Source: Dioctria linearis
Lineage: Eukaryota; Arthropoda; Insecta; Diptera; Asilidae
Assembly (NCBI GenBank): GCA_963930735.1
Contig: OZ005741.1
Coordinates: 317,517,052-317,581,051 of the forward strand
DNA length: 64,000 bases
Direction of reading: 5' to 3'
This document shows, in pieces, positions 56,038 to 64,000 of the stretch. Both the position numbers and the translations under genes were made by a program. The notes under the pieces were generated by a model. The model was given only the letters and a program-made list of their open reading frames with translations, had not been told where the DNA came from and searched no databases. Within the stretch, counting starts at the first letter, position 1; every line of letters begins with the position of its first letter.

Positions 56038-56449
56038 CACTGATATGTATGTAAATGGACTGCTCGTTGAACCAAAAATGCATGAAAGCAAATGGCACCA
56101 CTTTCATATTCCAGTCTCTTTCCGTGAGAGCATACTTTCCCACTGAACTGTAAAGATTGGGAACGAGAAATTACTTGATTTTCAGTGGTATTTCCAACCA
56201 AAACAGCCTTGTAAAAAACACTTCCTTCGACTCATAATTAAAATTTAACAATATAAATAGTCCCAAATACTTTTGTGGTAAATTCGGTAAATCCCACTGG
56301 CATGCATATAAGTAAATTACCAAAATATTTAAATATAGTTCCAGTTTACGAAAGTTGGTAGCATTAACAGTGAAAGCATACTTTCTGAAAGCAAAACTGT
56401 TGCCACATGAAATAGGAGATCAGTCAGTCCATTTATATACATGTAAGTG
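56038..56449. repeat. hAT-like MITE, copy 1 (8-bp TSD)
   Basis: Ends CACTGATATGTATGTAAATG and (reverse strand) CACTTACATGTATATAAATG. Flanks ATTAATAC (56030-56037) and GTTAATAC (56450-56457) are a near-perfect 8-bp duplication. It is about 85% alike copy 2 at 59477-59866, with extra bases in the middle. No coding capacity. Confidence 0.8.
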
Positions 56450-56459
56450 GTTAATACCA

Positions 56460-57350
56460 AACAATGCTCACGCGTTTCACCTCCTTAGGGCATCCTCAAA
56501 GCTACTACCACTACTTATTGCTTACTTAAGTCTAAAAAGTGATCTTTCAATTTTATTTTTGTTTTTTATATTTTGAAATTGGTACTGTATTAAATCCTTG
56601 TTTTCAAAATATTCTTTTACTTTATTTAACCTTAAATTTGAAACACTATATTTTTCTATTTATATACATATTTTATTTTTATAAGGGAAATGATGTGATG
56701 ATTTTTAGCCACAATTTCTGCATCGCGACTTTTTTGTCACAGAACTATAGACTGTCAACACCACACCACTATTAAAAAAATTGAAAAAATAAGTTTGCTC
56801 TCGTACTCAGTTTTGGGACAATGCATTGCAATGAATGTGCACGAACTTACACATTTTCCGTTCGTTTTCTTTCTCCTGCACACAAAATTGCACGAGTTTT
56901 GCTTACGTCACAGCTTCCCCTCTCGCAAGAATTTACCCGAAATTTTTAGTTACTGCATCATTCTTACAAGAAAAATTGACAGCTGTCATAGGAAAAAAGT
57001 TCAATTTTTTAATTTTCTTAGAAGTTTTTAAAATGTCGATGAACATGATTTCACTTTCGTCGGAGTTTACAAGAGAGCACTAAGTTAAGAAAATAAAACA
57101 ATACTCAATTCGCAAATGTTATTCCATACTTCTTCTTCTTGTTTTCAATAGAGCATCGTACAAGGATGCTAGTTAGTAATGTATTTTAAAAATATTTGAA
57201 AATTTCTGACATTAAATTGGATAGTACTCAACTTAGGTCTAGTGTGTGCAAGAAAATAGTAATATTAAACATACGTCCCTTTAACTCGAAACACTTTTAT
57301 AGTAATATTCTTCATTTTATTAATGACATTTATGTAGCAATAAATTAAAA
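56460..57350. other. Anonymous AT-rich DNA
   Basis: No gene or repeat recognised; short overlapping frames only. Confidence 0.4.
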
Positions 57351-57359
57351 AAACCATAA

Positions 57360-58225
57360 ATTATACAAAAAATTATTTATTCCCAGTTGTACTGGAAACA
57401 AGTTTAAATGGTATGTTCCCCATATATTCTCGTATAGCCCTTTGAATAAACTGTTGCTGTTTTTCACTTGATTTTCGAACGGCAATCAACAATATGCCCT
57501 CTGATGTAGATTTTGTGATGCTTCCGGATTCTGTGAGGATAACCCAATAGTTTTCTCAATCATGGCTGTAAAGGGCGTCGTCTACAGTGAACATGTTTGT
57601 GATTTGGCAAACTCTTCAGAGAGAATTTTCATTAATTTCTTGCAGGGTAATGGCTTTCCGCCAAGTTTGGTTGTATTATGGACATATGTCTGTATATGAT
57701 ACACGAATTCACAATGCTATATTCATCATGCCATAAAACCTGTATAGAGGCCATTTTGTTTTGCTGTTGCTGGGTACATTATTATACATCTGATCTAAAG
57801 TGTTCACTCCCCTTTTTGGTTGCATTGTACATCATTATTATCTCGGGTTTACCAGTGTTTACATTGATCCTGATTTTATCTTTAATTGCCGATAGAAGAA
57901 GAACCACATTCTGTGGCTTAGGTTAATAAGAAATTATTGTTGTTTTTCCATTAAAACAAAACATTTTTGTACCAATTTTCAATTTGAGATTGTTGAGTAA
58001 TTCGGGTGGGATCTCATCTTTATTTTTTCGTAGTATTCCCCATAATGTGGGATTTTTTGGTAAGTCCAACAGATGTTTACAAATTGGTAGCGACGTGAAT
58101 AAGTTATCCATCGTTATGTTCCTCTTAGAACTATGAATATTCTTAAATAATTCTTTTATGAAGAAGTCGGTTAGAGGAAGGTCACCAGTTTTCGTTCCTT
58201 TTCCGATATACTGGCATAGCATCAA
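57360..58225 (-). pseudogene. piggyBac-family transposase remnant
   Basis: The minus strand starts abruptly at 58225 with YIGKGTKTGDLPLTDFFIKE, NITMDNLFTSLPICKHL and LRKNKDEIPPELL. The MDN aspartate is one of the conserved DDE-type acidic residues of piggyBac. After a stop near 57920 the frame continues (NTGKPEIIMMYNATKKG; TKWPLYRFYGMMNIALVNS in a shifted frame). The N-terminal half and the terminal TTAA repeats are missing. It abuts a Jockey-like endonuclease fragment. Confidence 0.8.
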
Positions 58226-58228
58226 TCA

Positions 58229-58880
58229 ATCATTTATTACACCTTTGATCCCATATTTTGTTCTCATGAACAAATCGTAGCTTATTAAATTTTACAGAAA
58301 TATCAAGTGGTGGATGATGGAGGTCTACTTTTGAGATAGGTGTTAAGGAACGTTCTATTTTTATGTCAGCGCTACTGAGATTGGTACATACCAGGTCGAG
58401 TAATCTGTTGTTTATATTTGTGTACGAATTGTTCCTTTCTAAAGAACTAAAAGACATATCATCTAACAGAGTTCAGGATATTTAGTTTAAGCTACTGATA
58501 TTCTTCATAATAAGAGTATTTGCGTCTAAATGCCATTCTATGGAGGGAACATTAAAATCTCCTAACACATGGTATCCATAATTTCCTCGTATATGTTTAG
58601 TGTACTTTGCGGTGTTGAGGCAATAAATATAAAGGGTACAATTTTAAATTTAACCAAAACTATTTCATTAATTATTTCAAATTCAGGCAACCCAATTGGA
58701 TCGAAGCACTTCTGCACGGCAATTAATCATCCACCACCAATATTAGCACCACTATTAATTCCGGGATGTAAAAAAGTTTCGGTTAGACAAACCACCTCAT
58801 AGTATTACTAAGTAGACTAAGTCTTACCTCCTCGGGTTTTGTCTTAATTCCTCGAATATTTTGATAATATAGCGATGTTG
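58229..58880 (-). pseudogene. Jockey-like ORF2 endonuclease domain
   Basis: An apurinic-type endonuclease that nicks the target for retrotransposition. Visible: LYYQNIRGIKTKPEE (start of domain, about 58870), TETFLHPGINSG, GDFNVPSIEWH (about 58550) and NRLLDLVCTN with a following D-HH motif (about 58310-58400). Several stops and frame changes. It ends at 58229 in AATAAATGATTGATTGAT, which looks like a retroposon 3' tail, so the RT appears to be deleted internally. Confidence 0.65.
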
Positions 58881-58929
58881 ACATTAATGGTTTGGTTTGG
58901 ATTTGCAGATAATGTAATCAAAACTAGCT

Positions 58930-59410
58930 TAATTTTTTATCATATAGGTATGCTGGAGAATTATCATTTAATTTCATATAAATTTTTCCGTTTTTCACCC
59001 AAATGTATTTAAAAGAATGTTCTATCTTAAATTTTTTAAGCTTGGTATAGTAATCTACGATTAGTAGGTATTAGATAAAAGTTCACTTACATAGATTTTA
59101 CTCATTGTCTGAGAAACCTAATTCACTAGCAGTTAAAGTTGTGGATGTTTTGAAAGGAATTTGAAGTTTTTTCTAAGATAATCAGAATTATATTTAACTA
59201 TGATAGGTTGAAATATTGCTGCAATTCCTTTATCTCTGGACCGATACGATTTGATGATATCACCTTCTTTCAATGGGAGTTTTAAATGAGCATGCCGCTC
59301 TCTTAATAATATCCAATGTATCCTCGCCATTAGTTCTTGGGATATTGGAAACTAGAGAAAACATACTGAGGGATTGATTCTCAATCTTATTTAACGACAT
59401 TTCATAATAG
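58930..59410 (-). pseudogene. Jockey-like ORF1, FP25K-like domain
   Basis: The minus strand shows NIPRTNGEDTLDIIKRA, then FQPIIVKYNSDYLRKNFK and FKYIWVKNGKIYMK with a conserved Trp, ending YLYDKKLS. These blocks resemble the FP25K-like domain of ORF1 proteins of insect non-LTR elements, a probable RNA-binding part. Frame changes and a stop are present. It lies just upstream of the endonuclease in transcription order; the coiled-coil part is split by a MITE. Confidence 0.55.
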
Positions 59411-59476
59411 AAACATCTTTGCGAAAATCCGCGCTTTCAAGTTCTAGTCCAGTATTTTGGTTTTGTGCTCTTCACC

Positions 59477-59866
59477 CACTGACATGTATATAAATGGACT
59501 GCTTGTTGAGCCAAAAATACATGAAAACAAATGGCACCACTTTTATATTCCTGTCTCTTTCCGTGAGAGCATACTTTCCCACTGAACTGTAACGATAAGG
59601 AACGAGAAATTACTTGTAAAAATCCTTGTAAAAAACACTTCCTTCGACTCATAATTAAAATTTAACGATGCAAATAGTCCCAAATACTTTTGTGGTAAAT
59701 TCGGCAAATCCCACTCACATGCCTATACGTAAATTCCCAAATAATTTAAATATAGCCCCAACTTACGACAGTTGGTAGCATTGACAGTGAAAGCATACTT
59801 TCTGAAATCAAAATTGGTGCCACTTGAAACAGGAGATCAAGCAGTCCATTTATATATATGTCAGTG
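59477..59866. repeat. hAT-like MITE, copy 2 (exact 8-bp TSD)
   Basis: Ends CACTGACATGTATATAAATG and (reverse strand) CACTGACATATATATAAATG. TCTTCACC occurs exactly at 59469-59476 and 59867-59874. The 390-bp body is non-coding. It is inserted in the Jockey-like ORF1 region. The 8-bp duplication and CA...TG ends fit hAT, or possibly P. Confidence 0.88.
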
Positions 59867-60053
59867 TCTTCACCAAATTGATTAACTTTCGTTAGTGGAT
59901 CGAAGTCAGAAATTAAAGTAGAAATTGATTTGTTCAATTCGATATGTTTTTGTTTAAAAGTAATGATCTCAGTGTTCGTTTTACTAATAATGGCTCTTAG
60001 ATCACTTGTTTCTCAGTCAGCTTCAGGGTCACCATACACAATTGATTTGTTTG

Positions 60054-60230
60054 CTACGTCACTACACATGATGAGCACCGAAATGCACGGTTACCACTTT
60101 CAAAGACGCTAACAAGGTCTGATGAAAATTTACCGCAAGTGAAGTGATAATATTGATTACAGCCAGCACAACAGACGCCTTTATTAGATCCAGTTATATT
60201 GTTGGTGCACAAAACACATTTGATAACCAT
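60054..60230 (-). pseudogene. PHD-type zinc finger start of Jockey-like ORF1
   Basis: Begins ATG at 60230 and reads a C4HC3 pattern: CVLC, CCAGC, HFTC, CSSC, with usual PHD spacing, then TAG at 60054-60056. Some insect non-LTR ORF1 proteins start with a PHD finger followed by a coiled coil and an FP25K-like domain; the pieces at 59880-60000 and 58930-59410 are the expected remainder. The element therefore spans about 60230 to 58229 in minus orientation. Confidence 0.6.
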
Positions 60231-60559
60231 TTTGACGTCACAGAGTAATTTTGTTAAAACTCGAGAAATTTAAGTAAGTACCACAATAAAAATTAAAAAA
60301 AAGAAAAAAATGCGTCTGATCATTTCTGCTGTACAATTGTAAAAATTGGTCTGATCACTACGGATGCTGCAGATTCACTAAGTAAGTGAGAATTATTCTG
60401 AGAAAACGGGCAAGAGTAGTAAATTTCGAATCCTAGCAGCTGGCGAGCGGCTATTCTTCAAAGAAAGAATAACCACAATCAGTACAATAAAAAGATAAGA
60501 CTAAATGGGATTAGAGGATATTTCTAAGAGGTAGGGCAAGGCCTCTTAGGAAAATTTAA

Positions 60560-60825
60560 AATAACATTTTAAAATGTTACTTTTCTTTTTTAAAGGCTGT
60601 GTACAAAATTTCAGCTCTCTAGGTATACTCGCTCTCGAGTTATCGTTCGCACAGACGGACAGATGGACAGACGGACGCACAGACGGACGGATAGACGGAC
60701 GGACATGCAAAAATCAAAATAACTTGGGTGTCCAATCCATTTTGCTCTTCGATCATTATTTCGAGGTAGGTATACATACGGAATGACAAACTTAGTATAC
60801 CCTATAGATTTAATCTAGCGTATAA
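60560..60825 (-). repeat. Dispersed repeat, inverted relative of 50335-51030
   Basis: (GACGGACA)n block at 60650-60705, GTGTCCAATCCATTTTGCTC, and CTTAGTATACCCTATAGATT, matching 50350-50480 in reverse. Non-coding. Confidence 0.6.
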
Positions 60826-60829
60826 AAAT

Positions 60830-61497
60830 GAGCGCCGGAATCCGTCCAAGAGTAAAGCGCGAATAGGAATATACAATGGAGCTAGAGCTCCCGAGTAAAT
60901 AATCTAGTTTTAAGGTGGGTGTTTTAGTGTAGAGTAGGAAATTGTCCAATGGTGAATGAATCAGAAATAAGTGTATAAGGTATCATATGGAAAAGGGACG
61001 AATTGTGTGTGGGGTAAATGTTGCCTAGCTTAGTTGTGGGCGTATGTTGCCAAAAAAGGTGCCAGGTTGTGCGTATGGCATATGAATGAAAAAGGGACGA
61101 ATGTCGTCCAGTCCTTGAGGGAAGTACGTGAGTCCCAACGATAAGTCGAATGTCGATTTATCTATGGGAGGGGGGAGGAGGTATTAGATGGATAGTGCGC
61201 ATGGAAAATTAGCAGCACCAATGGAGTGTTATCGTTATACTCACCAATTATTTTCTAATCTTTTCAAGTTAATTTATAACCGAAAATAAATATAAAATAC
61301 ACCACATCATTCGTCTTTTAATTAAAAGAAAAAAAATTCTATAATAAATTTTTTACGCTTTTGTTAATAGGAAATTCGTGAAGATTTGGTCATAAGAATC
61401 ATATTTCAATCAAACCGCCGATAAATTTTTATTTGAAAAATTGAAAATAATTGTTACTTTCTGTGTTTAATACCTTTTTTTTCTTAAATATACTATA
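60830..61497. other. Anonymous DNA
   Basis: No gene recognised. Somewhat G-rich words (GGGACGAAT, twice near 60995 and 61092) occur, without further structure. Confidence 0.4.
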
Positions 61498-61501
61498 TAT
61501 G

Positions 61502-62184
61502 TGTAACGAACTTCTCTACTGTGGTCCCGATGGTAGGGGTTGCCGAGAGCTCTGGAGTGGTCCAATTTTTTAATAATTGAGAAGACTTAGTTAAAAAATA
61601 AAATATTTTTTTATTTTTCATATAAAACTACAGCTGTACGGCAAGGCAGCTAGAGGGAAAATTTAGGTAGGGTAAGAGCTACAGCCATACGTCACGGCAG
61701 CTGGAGGAGGAAGCGGTACGGGAGTATATATAACTACAGCCATACGGCAATATGACGTTGAACATAGCTAAAGCCATATGGCACGGCAGCCAGAGGGAAT
61801 AATCAGGTAGGGCAACAACTACAGCCATACGGCACGGCACCTGGAGAAGGAATATCCAGGAACATAGCTACAGCTATACGGCACGGCAGCTAGATGGAAG
61901 GTACCGAGAGGACCTTGCTCGGTTGAGTCCGGGAACAGACTGCCTTGTCAGGCCTTGTGCTTTGACTTATATACCCTCGGAAGCTTGAAAGCTCTATAGC
62001 TTCTCTCAAAGCTTGTTTGAGTGGCGGGGGATATGTAACTGGAAGCTAGTTGAGTGGCGAAACAAATACAGCTGGGATCATATGTGAAGTCAGGGCTGTA
62101 TTTGGTAGAGTAAAGTCAGGGTCGTATTTCATTTTACAAGAAAATTCGAGATTAAATTATGAACGAATCAAATGGTTCGTTACA
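61502..62184 (-). mobile_element. Solo LTR with TATG target duplication
   Basis: A 683-bp unit with inverted ends TGTAACGAAC...GTTCGTTACA, flanked by TATG at 61498-61501 and 62185-62188. On the minus strand a TATA box (GTATATAAGTC) lies at about 61972. No internal region, PBS or PPT is present, so it is a solo LTR of a Gypsy-type element. Confidence 0.8.
61620..61905. repeat. Minisatellite inside the solo LTR
   Basis: About six imperfect units of 45-60 bp containing CTACAGCCATACGGCACGGC and AGCTGGAGGAA variants. Lies downstream of the TATA box in LTR sense. Confidence 0.75.
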
Positions 62185-62479
62185 TATGTATACGATTAGT
62201 ACTTATTAAAGCTTTGTTATGTTATGTACTTCTACCAATTTGAATAAATCTAAAGCTATTCACTAAAATCCATTTTAAAACCAATACAATGGAATTGCTT
62301 CGTTTAGGAAGAAATATTTGGAGAAATTGGGGTAAAAATGTTGGCTCTAAATGGCAGTAAAAAGTAGCCTTCAACCCCGATCGAAACAAATGAATTTTAT
62401 GTCATTGCATAAATGTGAAGAGAACCATATGTCACATATTTATAAATTCCCACATTCAAAACTCTTGAGAAATGCTTCC

Positions 62480-62710
62480 CTAGTCATGAAACTGAAATCC
62501 ATATATTCTTATGGAAAGGTGACTGGACATTGATTTTACATGCCGGAACCTAAACTACATACTATCCTAAGAGCGTCACTAACTATATACCTTCATTAAC
62601 AAAATATTAATATACGAATAGTAATTTAGATCGCAGAAGCTATTCAAATCAAACTTTTGTCAGTTTTATATAAGAGCACCGTAAACATTTTAGAATGTTA
62701 GGACTCCACC
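62480..62710 (+). repeat. Dispersed repeat, second copy
   Basis: Same family and orientation as 46060-46670; shorter, lacking the central part of that copy. Confidence 0.5.
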
Positions 62711-62719
62711 ACACATGCC

Positions 62720-63540
62720 CTAACCGTTTTAATGGAGAAAGTAGGGCATTATCTGAATAACATAAAACCTACTTTAGCCTGTTCATTAGATGTTGAAAAG
62801 ACCTTTGATAACGGTGTGGATAGGGGGACTTATCTATAAAATGAGAAATCTGGTCAGGTCTCATAATCATATCTGTCGAATCATTTATAATTATCTAATA
62901 AATAGATCATTTACCGTCAGAATACTCCGACCAATTTTATAGAATATTTATACAGCGGATCTAGCTAAACCTGATAGAAATGAAAGCAAAGTGAATACTC
63001 TTTGTTGTGCAGATGAAACTCGCTTATTTGCTGCTGGACCCAAAAAGCACGTCCTAAATGCACAGCTAAAGAAACCAAAAGGCTCTCTCCAAATATCTTG
63101 ACACCTGGAAAATTAAAATTAGTACGGACAAATGCGAAGCAATGTTTTTGAAAGGTAAGAAAACAAATTATCCACCAAGTACTTGGACCAGTCTTCAAAA
63201 TTTCCATCTATAAAACTAAATAATCATAAAATCCCGGTTAAAAATAAAACTATTCACTTAAATTTTTTTCTGTTACAAACACATCGAATATACAATTAAT
63301 AAAGCAACAAATTGCTACTGGGCGCTTAAAAGGGGTTTGCTTTTACTTTAAAAGACAGCCCGGCTAATTTAAATGGATAAGTAATAAAAATCTTTAAAAC
63401 AAGGCCAAGACAACTCGCGACTAAGCTTATTGCCAAAATTAAGTTTATTGAAAACGCAGTAGTGCAGGATATCAACGTACTATACGACCCGTTCCCATTA
63501 AATTTTCTACCTAACCGCAAATGTTACCCACTTAGATAGT
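62720..63540 (+). pseudogene. Decayed Jockey-clade reverse transcriptase
   Basis: Plus-strand fragments in changing frames: SLDVEKTFDN (RT finger motif, about 62785), CADETRLFAAGPKK where the active-site box should be (ADD changed to ADE), and TWKIKISTDKCEAMFLKGKK (about 63105). The order matches a Jockey-like RT with a deletion before the active site. Ends undefined. Confidence 0.6.
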
Positions 63541-63631
63541 ACCTACCTAATTTTTTTGATAAATGTACCTAGGCTAAGTATGTGCAAAAAATATGTCTAA
63601 ATTTTATGATTCGATAGATATAAACGGGGTT

Positions 63632-64000
63632 TATTGATTGATTGAAACAGAGATTTGGGCTCGCGAGCGATCCCCCGAACGTAGGCGAAATCAAGGCCAG
63701 TTATTCACCCTCCAGACCCATGAGTGATCGCTCATAGGTCACAACCGGACGCTTCTATAAATATCAGCATTGGCCCCCAGCCCTCCTTGCCGGCATCGTG
63801 TAACTCGTAGTGGAGGTGTGAGGCAAGGAATCTGTAACGTATTCCTGAGAGTGCCGAATAGTGTCAAAGAAAGTTGGTCACTGTTTCGGACTCCTCTCCG
63901 CAACCCCTGCATGTAGGATCATCAACAAGTCTCATCCTGTGAAGATGATCCATGAGAGCGGAGTGCCCAGTGAGAATGGACAGGGTTGGTTGTCCTAGGA
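63632..64000 (-). pseudogene. C-terminal CCHC region of a non-LTR element and 3' tail
   Basis: The minus strand reads ILTGHSALMDHLHRMRLVDD followed by a CCHC-like knuckle (CRGCGEESETVTNFL), the segment right after RNase H in I/R1-type elements. One stop interrupts it (TGA in the knuckle region, about 63870). A 3' untranslated part ends in a (TCAA)n tail at about 63632-63645. The upstream part lies beyond the window. Same family type and orientation as the RNase H fragment at 1-620. Confidence 0.7.

Overview
The window is eukaryotic, AT-rich and almost entirely made of transposable elements, with nested and mutually interrupting insertions. The mix points to an insect: env-bearing Gypsy/errantivirus retroelements, Jockey-type retroposons, PIF/Harbinger, Tc1/mariner, piggyBac and hAT-like elements, short 55-75 bp introns, and a tRNA-derived SINE-like unit. 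I see no host single-copy gene I can name, and I cannot fix the order of the insect.

Layout. 1-620: RNase H part of a non-LTR element (minus). 869-7845: two inverted arms rich in AGTACC enclose a 5'-truncated Jockey-like element (minus). That element is split twice: by a 966-bp mariner-like element with TA duplications (1448-2413), and by a 4.45-kb element of no type I recognise (2698-7146). The 4.45-kb element has arms full of 13-base palindromes and an intron-containing gene of unknown function. 8-17 kb: mostly anonymous AT-rich DNA with foldback repeats, a solo LTR (15254-15627), retroposon tails and a SINE-like unit. 17.8-38 kb: two tandem minus-strand errantivirus-like copies sharing one LTR (27769-28926). 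Copy 1 has intact gag and pol and an env with two stop codons. Copy 2 has intact env, a pol with one stop codon and a truncated gag. The coding regions are nearly identical at a constant offset of 12,290 bp, but LTR and post-env DNA differ strongly. Copy 2 also carries about 1.9 kb of extra DNA with a candidate spliced plus-strand gene.

38-64 kb: a 2.05-kb mariner-like element with about 400-bp inverted repeats inside a Harbinger remnant; a second Harbinger copy with an antisense DNA-binding-protein-like frame; an LTR-like unit; a third Harbinger remnant split by a Jockey-like element; two copies of an 8-bp-TSD MITE; a piggyBac remnant; a Jockey-like ORF1 (PHD finger plus FP25K-like domain) and endonuclease; a solo LTR with an internal minisatellite; and further RT fragments to the window end.

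The most unusual signals are (i) the 4.45-kb element, (ii) the run of stem-loops in the errantivirus LTR, two of which show compensatory base changes between the two LTR copies, and (iii) the candidate spliced gene lying antisense in copy 2.
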